NCBI GenBank assembly: GCA_022578605.1 | Contig: MU394153.1 | Span: 1-64,000, forward strand | Origin: Camillea tinctor | Lineage: Eukaryota; Ascomycota; Sordariomycetes; Xylariales; Xylariaceae | Length of the DNA: 64,000 bases | Reading direction: 5' to 3' | Part shown: positions 24,877 through 35,406 of the stretch, one piece after another | How positions within the stretch are numbered: position 1 is the first letter of the stretch | Layout of the letters: each line of letters begins with the position of its first letter | The notes under the pieces: generated by a model | The model's input: only the letters and a program-made list of their open reading frames with translations | Told to the model about the DNA's origin: nothing | The model's database searches: none | Program-made: the position numbers and the translations under genes

Positions 24877-26789
24877 TACATATCCCTATAACAATGCTAA
24901 AGAGTATTTCCCTCATTGACATGCCTTTCCTCCCTCTTTTATTCGGTGAAACAGTAACTATTCCAATAGGACAAATCATCGAGCGGCGTGGCTGAACAAC
25001 GTATTACCCAACAGGACATGAGCTACGATACCTACCTGCCTAGGTTGGTACCTATGTATTAAGTAGGCACTCTTATGTTCTGGGAAGGGGATCCTAGAAT
25101 TGGGGTGTAGTGACCAGATGGCAATCATATGAAATTTCTATAACTTGTCTCAGTTGGTTACGCCAAACCAATCCATAACACACACATATATATATCTATC
25201 TATATATAAAGAGAATAGAGTATATCCGATCATCACATTATAAAATATACCATCCTTGCGAAGTTGATATTCAAAAGACCTAGGTTACCCTAGATAAACG
25301 ATTACTTTAAAAGCACGTATTTCATCAGTCTAAGGACAACGTGAGAATGCCGGGAAACTGCTTATCTAATTCAATGGCCTATTATGTAGTTCAAGTTAGT
25401 TATTTACAAAGACAAAGGGAGATCTTGGAGTGATTATTGACAGGAACGTCAATATACCCTGGAGCAGGGCACCATAATGAATATTAGAGAATAATGATAA
25501 TATGATAATATGGTAATATAGTATCAGCGTAAAAGACTGAGAACTAGATTCCTACCTACTCAACACCTATGGTTTCCAAGGCCAATTGCATATGACTCGC
25601 TGTTTACTGTATAGGTAGGCACTCACTTTCAAAAGGATCGTCATCGTTCACTCTCACTTGGACTTTTTGTAGACGGCTTGATCCCAATGCATCGGCCCCG
25701 GCAAAGTTGGATTATTGACCACTATGTGTGCACGATCTCCCATTCCAGTCATGTGATGGTTCACACTCTAACGTATGTGAAGTTAAAAAAAAAGAAAAAA
25801 GACTGTTGATGCTGCGATGCGACACGACGCGGCGCGTCTCATTGGAAACGGTGGGAGACGTAACGCACAACTACATAGTAGGTAGTTTTTATAGTGTAAT
25901 AGGTATCTGGTTAGGTTAGGTAGGCCGCCTAGGCTGCTGGGTAAGCTCCATAGGGCTAAATGGTGGGGCAGTGGACGTTGCGGGGTGGTGGACGGGGTGG
26001 TGGACGGGGTGGAACGCAAACCTTGGCTCCAGGACAGGGTTAGGTATTAGTAATTGCTACAAAGTTACTTCCGTCTGCATGCTTTCTTGACTGGAAGGTT
26101 AAACAAACGCATACTAATTGTAAGCATCATCCATGCATCTAGGTTAGGGGAAATGCAATCAATTATAGGTTACTTAGGTGTTACATGTACCTAAGCGTTG
26201 TGTTGAGTGTGGTAAACATGATTAGTAGGGGTCTAGGTTAGGTAAATTTAGAAATAGGTACAATACTGATTCTAATCACACTCAGTATTTTGGCGGGGCA
26301 AGTCAAATCTATGTACCTAACCTAGCCCGTATAACCTACTATGTATAAACTTGTTCCATCATAGCAACATAGGTAAACACCTCCCCCTTTCTCCCTCCCC
26401 TTTCTCCCTCTTCGTCTTTCTACGTCGACACTATTAGTAGCTGAGCTGGAAGCCCGCCGAGACTGTCCTTGTACATTTTATAATTCTCGAGTAGCTTTAT
26501 CCTGTACACTTGTAGCTCCTCAATCTCTCTCTATATCTATCGCAATGAAATAATGCATATGATAGGAAATCGGAAGACATGGATAATAGCGATGGTGACG
26601 GCAAAACGACTGCTGGGAGAGGGGGGTAGGGAGGTTGTTCATGGCTCATATATAATCCCGGTCGAGCGAAATGTTATTAACTCCCCCAACGTAACGTTCT
26701 GGCGTCTACATCGCATCTGTAACCCCCCCCTTCTCCCCCCCTTTTTATGGCTTGCATCGTGTACATACTCAAGTTTTACAACTTCATCC
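24877..26789. other. Intergenic with TAGGTA-rich and G-rich repeats
   Basis: No gene supported. The stretch is dotted with TAGGTA, CCTACC and CTAGGTT motifs. It has a short AT/TATC microsatellite at about 25183-25210 and a G-rich direct repeat (GGGGTGGTGGAC, 2.5 copies) at about 25980-26013. Confidence 0.55.
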
Positions 26790-28043
26790 TTATTTCAGCT
26801 CGCCGGTGCTGGTTGGCTGTGCCCGGCCGTCGGAGGCAACATCATGGTTACTGGGAGTGATGATGGTTGTCTTCAATCCCGTGCTTGTGACGTTTCTAAT
26901 ATGCATGGTGTACTCTAGTAACTCTGCCACCTCCTCGTCGGTTCCGACCTCATTGAAAAACTCTAGAGTTTCTAGTTCCGGTGGTAGGCCGACGGAATGA
27001 AGACGGGGTTTAGCGGACGATTTCCCAAACAGCTGCCAATCCCAACTGATGCGGAGGGTTGTGAGGGAGACAAAATCCCTCATTCGTAAGGGCTTTCTAC
27101 CATTTAGGGTGGGGAAGTTTATGGTGATAGATTTCAAAGAATGGCATTGGGAGCTTAAAGCGACGATGTAGTCGCCGATATTGTCGGAGCTCTCCTCCAA
27201 TTCAGGATTCGGCTCTGCCTTCTGGGTCATGACAAATTCTTCTAAGGCCTCGGGGAACTCAAGCACATCGCCCAGCGCATCGTCACTAATATCGCACTCG
27301 ATCAAATGAAGCTTTTTGAGAGATGTCTCGTGGGGGCGTTCGATATGGTCGAACCCCCGATAGTCTAGCTTCGCTCGTCTGATAAGCAGAGACTCGAGCG
27401 TGGGGTGGGCAAAGATGTGTATGCTTTCGCGGAGATCCCAGTAAGCGTTGTCGGCCGTCTGATAGAACAGAGTGCACGACTTCAGACACGCCAAGTCAAA
27501 CGGGCCATTGAAAAGGGCGCCGATGCCATGGAGGAGGGTATCAGGAACGGATATGTCCAATTTCTCGAGATTAGACATGGTGGATATGGTGCGCGACAGG
27601 CTATCGAAGCGCGAGGGCTCGTAGTGGGAGGCCGGAATGTGGCCGTTGAGGCTCAGGTGAGACAGCTCACCGTCGGGATACTCCAAGCTCACATCCTGGA
27701 TGATGGAGCCGCGGCGCATACGGCGGCTGAGAGACTCGCTGAAGACTAGATGGTGCTCGGGACTCTCGAAGCGCACCGTCTTGTATAAGATGGAGTCGGC
27801 TAGCTCATGCCAGTGCTTGCAGACACGAGACACGTTAGAGAGATCGCGCCTCGAGATATGACCCACGGCCTCGAATATGCGAACAAGCAACTCGTCCGGC
27901 AGGGATGCAATACGATCGGAATGAGCAAGGGAATGGGAATGGGAATGGGAATGGGAATGGGATTGGGAATTGGAATGGGAATGGGTCTGAGGTTGATACT
28001 GTGGGCCTGGTCTACACGAGTTGGTGTTGGCACCTCGCGACAT
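26790..28043 (-). CDS. F-box protein with leucine-rich-like repeats
   Basis: Intronless, 417 residues from the Met at 28043. An in-frame Met at 28145 would add 34 hydrophobic residues encoded by a polypyrimidine tract and is less likely. An F-box (about residues 45-90, beginning IASLPDELLVRIFEAVG) should bind Skp1 in an SCF ubiquitin ligase. The rest contains degenerate leucine-rich segments that would choose the substrate. Residues 19-41 are a His-Ser repeat made by an in-frame hexanucleotide microsatellite (GGGAAT units, about 27929-27980). The target is unknown. Confidence 0.82.
   Translation of the reverse strand: MSRGANTNSCRPGPQYQPQTHSHSNSQSHSHSHSHSHSLAHSDRIASLPDELLVRIFEAVGHISRRDLSNVSRVCKHWHELADSILYKTVRFESPEHHLVFSESLSRRMRRGSIIQDVSLEYPDGELSHLSLNGHIPASHYEPSRFDSLSRTISTMSNLEKLDISVPDTLLHGIGALFNGPFDLACLKSCTLFYQTADNAYWDLRESIHIFAHPTLESLLIRRAKLDYRGFDHIERPHETSLKKLHLIECDISDDALGDVLEFPEALEEFVMTQKAEPNPELEESSDNIGDYIVALSSQCHSLKSITINFPTLNGRKPLRMRDFVSLTTLRISWDWQLFGKSSAKPRLHSVGLPPELETLEFFNEVGTDEEVAELLEYTMHIRNVTSTGLKTTIITPSNHDVASDGRAQPTSTGELK
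27929..27980. repeat. In-frame hexanucleotide repeat coding His-Ser
   Basis: Tandem GGGAAT/GGGATT units within the F-box gene; read on the minus strand they give alternating His and Ser codons. Likely length-variable between strains. Confidence 0.8.
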
Positions 28044-28145
28044 TTTCTTTTCTAAATTAGGTACATTTAGTTGTTGAATGTGGACCTTGGTTGGGAAAGG
28101 GGAAAGAAGAAAAAAAAAAGGAAGAAAAAAACAAACATAAAACAA

Positions 28146-28779
28146 AAACTAAAAAAAAAAAAAAAAAAAAAACCTCTCTATCAATAAATTCTCAGCCCCC
28201 CCTTTTGACCCATCGCGACGAACGATAGGTTTATGGATTAGGATTAGTATGCACCGCCACTGCGGCTAGTGCTTTTATATTGTATATTACTAACCAAGGT
28301 ACTTACTATTCTCTGTATTTACCTACAACCCATTAGGTTAACTAAATCTTTTCTGCGAATAAGAAGTAGAAGTGAGAAAAGAAAACGGATAGTATATTCA
28401 TATTGAGGTATATAAGAATTGGTGAGGTATAAGCTAACCTATAGGTTAATATGGTCTTTCTGGTTACTGATTGCCCCGCACTTTTTGTCAAATACCTACC
28501 AGGTACAATCTAAGGGAGGGATGGATACCACTAATATCGATATTATATTGAAGAACAATCAAAGTTACCAACTTATTATAAACAAGCACTGTCAGGGGTG
28601 GAGAATTCATGTTGATACCAGCATATCTGTAGTTCTCAACACAACTTTTAATAACAATTATAGCAACCTAAACTGATGTGTAGCCCTGAAAAAGAAAGAT
28701 TGTGGCTCATGAGACATCGATCACTGCCACTAACATGTAGGGTGCACAGCAACATAGTAATAAGTAGGTTAGATAGGTA
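28146..28779. other. Intergenic, no gene seen
   Basis: A homopolymer-rich start (A tracts near 28150) belongs to the F-box promoter. An 85-codon open frame at 28419-28676 has low complexity and I do not support it as a gene. Confidence 0.5.
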
Positions 28780-29577
28780 TTAATGGAGCAAATCATTGAC
28801 CATATTCTGCCAACACTTATCGTATAGGAATATCAGGACGATAATCAGCACGTTGGCCCACATCACGATCATCCCTAGGAGAAACCCAATGATAAGCTCT
28901 TCTTGCCTTCGCCGTCCCCACCTTTCTCTTGATGCGACCTCTCCCCCGTTCTCCCCCCTTTCGCGGTGTTCGGAGCCGATTCCCGCACCGCCGTAACCAG
29001 TTTCCGGTATGTCAATGTGGGGACCAGGTTCAGCGGTCCACGGACCATCGCCGTCGTCATCTCTGGCCTTGCCCTTCCGCTGGCTACCCGCAAAATCAAT
29101 GCTGCCCCCGGCTCCCTCCTCGAAGCTACCTACGATTCTTAAATCGCCTACCCTCGCTGCTACTTCCTCGTTCTGCTGCTTTCGTTTCTTCTTCTTTTCG
29201 CCGTCGGTCAAATGCCACACCCAATGGGGGTCATGTGGCGGCCGGTTCGTCTCTTCTTGCGAATCTTCAGGAACCATGGACCTGTCGGCTCGTAGGGTAG
29301 TAGTGGTCATCGACGCTTTGCCATGGAATATATGGAAGACTATGTCGTGTGGGTCCTGGTCTTTCTGGGCCATGATCGGGTTGAAATCGAGTTCGGCAGT
29401 GAGGTGAATAACCTGATGAGGTTCGTTGAGGCCCCGCCGCTGGATGGGCTGTACGTGCAAGACTGCTGTGCATTTGCGGCGTTTGTTGTGCGGGATGTCA
29501 AGATCATCCCGCCCATGACCTCCAGCTCCGTCGCTATCGGCCTTGGCGTTATGAGAATGGCGCCGTTTCGGTGGCAT
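28780..29577 (-). CDS. Hypothetical protein, probable C-terminal membrane anchor
   Basis: Intronless, 265 residues. The first 40 residues are basic with two KRR clusters, resembling a nuclear or nucleic-acid-binding signal. The middle (70-220) is charged, Gly/Asp/Glu-rich and probably disordered. A single hydrophobic helix lies at about 228-251 (IIGFLLGMIVMWANVLIIVL), followed by only about 14 residues, the topology of a tail-anchored protein. No family is recognised. The strong codon regularity over 800 bp supports a real gene. Confidence 0.6.
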   Translation of the reverse strand: MPPKRRHSHNAKADSDGAGGHGRDDLDIPHNKRRKCTAVLHVQPIQRRGLNEPHQVIHLTAELDFNPIMAQKDQDPHDIVFHIFHGKASMTTTTLRADRSMVPEDSQEETNRPPHDPHWVWHLTDGEKKKKRKQQNEEVAARVGDLRIVGSFEEGAGGSIDFAGSQRKGKARDDDGDGPWTAEPGPHIDIPETGYGGAGIGSEHRERGENGGEVASRERWGRRRQEELIIGFLLGMIVMWANVLIIVLIFLYDKCWQNMVNDLLH

Positions 29578-30192
29578 TTTTTTTTCGCCTTCTTTTCTTT
29601 TCCTTGAGTCCGATTATCTCAGAAGCTCAATTCCACTTTCCGCTTTCTCTCACGTTGCTTCTCGTCTTCTTGTAGTATCAGGGCATTACCTGTTTGTTCA
29701 GCTCGGTTGACTGCATGGGATTCCGCGTTCCGGGGTGGTGATGTCTTCCGCATTCGGAAAATATAACCCCTGCAGTTTGTGGGATGGGCCAAGCATGCCG
29801 TTGGGGAAATGTGTGCAACGGCGTAATCGTTTAACCTAGATGTTTGAATAAAGAGGCTTGTCGCAAAATTGCTCCATATAACGGCTAACTGCTGTTATAA
29901 TTTCTGGTTGGCTCGACCCAAGCGAGACTTCAGAGCCTGGTTGTAGGCGCAAGAATGTGGCGAGACCGGTTGGGAATGATGCTAAGCAAACCCTTCACAA
30001 AAACAATTGAGATGTGCGGATGAACCAACCATCCACAGATCAATGATATATCGAATCGAATCTACACAGTCTTCACAACTCCATGGCTCTCCAATTACAC
30101 TAGTATCCTCGTATCAATTTTTTTTTTCTGTGCTCCTCTCAAGAGCCTATACTCCATATAGTGTAAGAGGAACTACATATATTAAAACGCAG
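29578..30192. other. Intergenic between divergent genes
   Basis: Carries the promoters of the tail-anchored protein (minus) and the 662-residue protein (plus). The frame of the latter stays open back to 30007, but that part looks non-coding (serine-rich, with a T-tract). Confidence 0.5.
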
Positions 30193-32181
30193 ATGCCTAA
30201 CTACTGTATCGGTCATATTCGACTACCCAACGGCCGGTCTCAGAATGTGACAATAGTCTTACATGGTGATATTGGCGATGGAGACGATGATTTTGTACCT
30301 ACACAAAAGCCCATCAGCCTCCATTTGGGTAGTGGCTCAAGATCTTGGCGCGGCGGTCAAGTTGACGAGATGGATGACGACGGTCATCCGACGAAAGAGG
30401 ACGTCATGCTATCTACAACAGATGGTATTCTCATTGCAGACAGATACGGCGAAAGAAGTGGTTCAAACTTAGGAAATATGCTGGCCAAGCTATTAGCTCC
30501 AACGTTGGCAACTGAAACTACGAGGCCATCACTAAGGCAACGGCTGTTATCCCGCTGGACGCTGTCACTGCTTCCATACGATTGGCGTCACTGGTGTATA
30601 CGACGTCTTACTACAACGCTGCATGGACTTGTCAAATTCAGCCTACGTGCAGTCTTGGTAATAGCTGTGTTACTATTTCTTTGCCGAGCAATGTTCACTT
30701 TCCAACTCTACCACGATCCCCTTTTCAACTACCTCGGTATTGACCGGAGTGGTGCTGATGTGGACCGAGAAGGTAGTCGAAACGAGCTACAAGAGCATCT
30801 TCCGGTGATGCTGCTACCTTTTGAACTACCGAACAAGCTCAATTACACGATGAATCAATATGGCAGTATTGTGCTGGCCGGCACGGATTGGCTCGTCCGT
30901 GAAACAGCTCCTATCATAAGTGAGGTGGCTGTCCAATGCGGTTGCAGTCGTCCACCTAAAGACTTTTACGACAAAAAGAAGTATTCGTCTAAGTTATGCC
31001 AAGCTCTCTGTAGTACTGCTGGCTCGGAAAGTTTCCTGCATTTTCCAGGCACGGGACTTCTTCTATCACTCCAGAGCTCTCTGAAAACAATCAAAGGCGC
31101 GCGAAAGTTCTGGCTGGAAGATCTCTCACCTCGTTGGCTTGATATGGCCCATGCACAGGAAGGAGAGCTAAAAAGAATGTTCAAGTATTTGGGCAATGCG
31201 AACAGCTATCCTGAAGATCCCCAATGCAGTTTGGGTATCATCTCCACGCCCCCTGCTGATCGACTCAACCCCCATGCTACTACCTTGGTTACCTCTACGT
31301 CTCTTTCTTCCTCTTATTATTCTAACGGCGCTGAGCAAGGATTTGCATCAAACAGCGGGAAAGAAACGTATCTTTCCCAATCGGAACTTCAGGCACATCT
31401 TCATAATCTTATTCAGCTTCTACATCATCTTCAACCCAACACCCGCGCCTATGTAGACAACCGTGCTAATGCAATATCTATTTTTGAGAATTCGTTCGTC
31501 CCTCGCAACGATCGGCTGCTCCATGCTTACGACCGAGCTATATCCGGTTTCCTTCCTGACATAAACATCATAGACCTGACCTGGAAAGGCACTATCACAA
31601 CCTTTGTTCATTGGGAAGAATGGCTCGAAGAACTGGGGAAAGTTCTGGTGACGGTTAGAAGAGCAGCTACAAACTTCGATAACCGCTCCCTTAACGAAGG
31701 CGATGGTAAAAGTCAACCTAGCAAGAGCAACGATGGGGAAAAGAAGAATGACGGTGACAAAGACGAAGCACAACTAGCACTACACGTCCAGACAGCTTGC
31801 TCAAAAGCTCTGGGTCATGTACGCGATGCGCGTAACGCAGCAAATGCCGTAGTACAGAGTATGGAAGCTCTACATCGTGTAGCTAAGACGTATTCAACTA
31901 GTGGGTGGAGGGTGAGAAAAACTGTGGCGGATCTGGAACGTGACGGCATGGTTCCTGTGAATATGATTATAGACACGCTGGAGAATCGCATTGGCGCAGG
32001 AATGAGCCCCATAGACTCACAAAAAGAGCAAGAAAATGGCAATGAGAATGAAACAAAAGATAGAGAAGCACGAGTTAGAGAACAGGTTATTGAAGCATGG
32101 ATCGTATGGCCAGTGGGAGAAGAGGTGAGAGAGGATATTGAAAAGGTTTCTACCCTCATGTCGCCTAGAAAGGGGTACTAA
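30193..32181 (+). CDS. Large hypothetical membrane protein
   Basis: Intronless, 662 residues from the Met at 30193 (an upstream in-frame Met at 30007 would give 724). The N-terminal 140 residues are hydrophilic with an Asp-rich patch. One clear membrane helix lies at about 148-168 (FSLRAVLVIAVLLFLCRAMF). The remaining 490 residues are mostly hydrophilic, with possible coiled-coil helices towards the C-terminus (after 500) and a Lys/Asp-rich linker near 560. No catalytic motif or known domain is visible. A single-pass membrane protein with a long soluble domain is the only fair description. Confidence 0.6.
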   Translation: MPNYCIGHIRLPNGRSQNVTIVLHGDIGDGDDDFVPTQKPISLHLGSGSRSWRGGQVDEMDDDGHPTKEDVMLSTTDGILIADRYGERSGSNLGNMLAKLLAPTLATETTRPSLRQRLLSRWTLSLLPYDWRHWCIRRLTTTLHGLVKFSLRAVLVIAVLLFLCRAMFTFQLYHDPLFNYLGIDRSGADVDREGSRNELQEHLPVMLLPFELPNKLNYTMNQYGSIVLAGTDWLVRETAPIISEVAVQCGCSRPPKDFYDKKKYSSKLCQALCSTAGSESFLHFPGTGLLLSLQSSLKTIKGARKFWLEDLSPRWLDMAHAQEGELKRMFKYLGNANSYPEDPQCSLGIISTPPADRLNPHATTLVTSTSLSSSYYSNGAEQGFASNSGKETYLSQSELQAHLHNLIQLLHHLQPNTRAYVDNRANAISIFENSFVPRNDRLLHAYDRAISGFLPDINIIDLTWKGTITTFVHWEEWLEELGKVLVTVRRAATNFDNRSLNEGDGKSQPSKSNDGEKKNDGDKDEAQLALHVQTACSKALGHVRDARNAANAVVQSMEALHRVAKTYSTSGWRVRKTVADLERDGMVPVNMIIDTLENRIGAGMSPIDSQKEQENGNENETKDREARVREQVIEAWIVWPVGEEVREDIEKVSTLMSPRKGY

Positions 32182-34057
32182 TACCTGGGATACTGTTCAT
32201 AAAAATAAAAATCAATTATACATTGATATACATAACCTACCTAATGATTATTCTAAGCGATTCCTAGTTAATGTTGCGCTTCACTCCGAAAAGGGTCTAG
32301 GCATAATTATTAATCATTAGGGGAGCTAAATCTAAGCTAAATGTAAGGATTTGGCTAGTTATGGTTGCTTATATGAAGTAATGAGGGATATATAGGACCA
32401 AAATCATTCAGTTCAGCGTAAATACCTAATAACCTTTGTAGTCCCAGTTCAGGTTGACTAAAGTCAAGGACCAAACATGGAAATAGTAGCAACCCCTTAT
32501 GCTTCTCTATGGGACATGAGAGTCTCATAATGAACGACGTATATGACAGGTCATCGTTCTATAGGGAATTCTCTTACGGGATAGGTCGTACTTACGCTGG
32601 CTATGTAGCCCAAAGCCTTTACCTATTTGACTCAATGTCCTTATTAGGGCACACCCACTTATAAAAAATCCGAGGTATTTATAGGCAGCCTGACCGTAGG
32701 TATTCAGAATATTTCTATGTGACAAAAATCCCAATTTGAGCTCTAGTGTTCTAGGATATATCTCTTTGCATATGCTCCTCTGATAAACTAGCAAGAAACA
32801 TTTGCGGTTCGCTTAATATTATTTTATTATAAGCTCATCTAATGGGATATCCTACCAAACCTGTAGATAAAAGACTGAGTAGTCTCCTGAGTTGCGTCTG
32901 ATTTAATGGAAGGCTAGTTAGTATATAGTTAAAAATACGAACGTCGCCTTCTATATGAGCACGAAAACATGGGAATGAAAACTTGGACTGATCCAGGCCC
33001 TGAATTTGGCAACAATCGACTATGATGGCGAAGCCTCTGGAATTAGCATGTGTAATATAGAACTAGAAAGTAATGACCGTCTTTTCCATTCTGCGAGCTT
33101 TGTCCTTAAGCTTCTACTTAACAAGTTGGAAGGGTGAGATATAGTTGGGGAGCGGCATCAGAATCTCAAACTCCAAGAGGAACCGAATGAATTAGGGTTT
33201 ACTGCGACTTGAGAGTTCTGGATTAAAATATTAGTAGCTTCTATGTAGATATGGCCAGAGCGTAGAAATTAGGTGTTGCGGACCATATAAGGGCCAATTG
33301 CCTAAAGGCAATTGGCACATGTCTTTTGCTTCACATTAGGATATTGTGATAAGAAGGCGGTCTTATAGTTGCTTCCGTGCCCGCTGGGGATCCCTGCGAC
33401 CTCGGTGGAATGGATACTAGTAAGGACATAAAGCTAACCGCCCGGCTATAGGCTGAAGTTAGTAGGATACTGTCACGAACAAAGCATATTCTAATTGGCT
33501 TCTGACAATTAGCTCACATATATGGCACTGCAACAGATACTAAGGTCCATCTAAGGATAAAAGGCATGTAGACATCAGTGGTAATGTTATTTATATCCAC
33601 TCATGTTCGTCCCAAACCACCACCGGATAGGAGGTAGTCCAGTGTCTGCATAAATAGTATAAACTTTAATGTATAACTTCCAGGTTGCATAAACATATTC
33701 TTGCAGCCTAGTATGGGGTGCCATACGAGCTCCTATGTATACATATTGGAGCTCTTCTGAAATATTATATTTCATCTTATCCCTTCACTATAACCTCTTA
33801 CTAATACTGAGCGATCTTCTAAACCCATTTTGAATGCTATATCGTAGCTAAAATTCATTATGACAATACCTAGGTACATTTGTTACATGATACATATATA
33901 GCACTAGTATAACTATGATCGACATTATATTTGGTTTTAGATTGGATAGTATGTTACGAGATGGGTAGAAGGAACGGTCGTAACGTAGAAGTGAAAGCAC
34001 AGGTCGAATCTACCGCTACCGAAGCAATAGTCATTTTCACCAGGAATCGCTGCTATG
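32182..34057. other. Intergenic with one LTR-like fragment
   Basis: No gene supported on either strand; short open frames (for example 32525-32794 minus) have no family character. Contains the hairpin element at 33274-33340. Confidence 0.5.
33274..33340 (+). repeat. LTR-like fragment with TATA box and hairpin
   Basis: Starts TGTTGCGGACCATATAAG, then a perfect 9-bp stem (CCAATTGCC, loop TAAA, GGCAATTGG), then a tail CACATGTCTTTTGC. The same layout recurs at 62192-62250 and, with a different stem, at 58717-58796. The TG start fits an LTR end, but the other terminus was not found. Confidence 0.55.
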
Positions 34058-35406
34058 TTACTTGGATGGGCCGTAGGTTGCTGCCCAAGCATCATATTCA
34101 GGGGCCATCATTAATTGCTGTAGGTTTCGCCTCCGTATACCTATATTGCCTCCATCGAAGATCGGCAACACCATCGCATTATTAAGTAACTCAGCAAATG
34201 GCTGGCTACTATCGTAAGCCGTGCTATATTTGTGAGTCAGCGTTATCCATTGCTCCCCTTTTCGACGAATACTCACATTCCAACCACATTAATCGCATCA
34301 GTGACTGCTTTCACAGCAGCATCACTGCAATAGATCTTCGCTGCAAGTGCAAGCTCTCTACGAGCACCATAATCCCCTGGGCCAGCATTCAAAACATGAG
34401 CTGCCTTCCACGTCAAAGCACGGCAGGCTTCCGTTTGCATCTTTATCCCCGAGAGCAAATCAGCGACAGCTTGACGTTCAAGCAAAGGCATTACACCACG
34501 ACGGTTATCGCCCTTCGCAAAAGCTAACGCAGCGTCGAAAGCGGCGCGCATAAGACCTACACTCATAGCGCCTACTAGCACAGCGCTACAGTCAAACGAG
34601 CCGTTGACAATAAGAGCGCCTTCTCCAGGTCCACATAGAACGTTTTTCGCCGGCACCCGCACACTAGCATATTTGATATGAGGACCAGATACTGTTGTGT
34701 GACCCATAGTCTCTACTTGGCGGATGACCTGAAAAGCATCCGGACCATTACGGTCAAGGTCCTCTCGAGTCACAATTATAATCATTATCTTCTCCTTGGG
34801 GTCGGCATCGGGTGCTTGAGCAGGCGAGTCGGTGATATCGCGGCAAACCACGCACGCCAAGTCGGCACCCTTAAAATCCCAGCCCGCACTGTTAGTGGCC
34901 CAAATCTTTTCACCATTGATAATCCATTCATCGCCTTCTCTCCGTGCCGTCGTATTGAGCCCTATACCACCTTTCTCTAGCCAGTTTGCCACGCCTCCAG
35001 GCTCCCTAAAAACAAGAGAGGCGAGGGGGGCACCCTTTCCAGATAGAAAAGGCTCCAAAAACGCTTTTGTTTCGGGTTTCTGACAGAGGTTGAACGGCGT
35101 GAGGCCTAAGCCCGTGGCAAATATTGTTAATGACGCGGAAGGCTCAACTACGTAGCACTCTTCTACTAGTATAGCAGCCTCGACAAGGGAGCCTCCATTG
35201 CCACCGAAACTAGAAGCAATCTGCCCTTTGATCAAACCTCCCGCTACAGCGGCTTCGTAGATCGACCGGCTGGCTTTAAAGCGCTCATGTTGGGTAGGGT
35301 ACATAGTATACATGGCTCGAGCGGGCTTAAGTATCTTTTCCGCAAAAGATGCAGCCGCAGCCCGCGCGGCAGCTTCGGATGGACAAAGATGGAAGTCAAT
35401 TGGCAT
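34058..35406 (-). CDS. Nitroalkane-oxidase-like flavoenzyme (acyl-CoA dehydrogenase superfamily)
   Basis: Two exons (34277-35406 and 34058-34223), intron 34224-34276 (donor GTGAGT, branch CTGACTC), 431 residues. The fold is that of acyl-CoA dehydrogenases, but the blocks match the fungal nitroalkane oxidase branch: SSFGGNGGSLVEAAILVEE, PLASLVFREP, and WATNSAGWDFKGADLACVV. In that branch the catalytic base is Asp rather than the Glu of acyl-CoA dehydrogenases. Here Asp400 stands in LPIFDGGNIGIRRR, with Arg409 close behind. The predicted reaction is oxidation of nitroalkanes to aldehyde or ketone plus nitrite and H2O2, using FAD. It could still act on another acid-carbon substrate. The Met at 35406 begins the family-like N-terminus; an upstream Met (35484) is possible. 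Confidence 0.82.
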
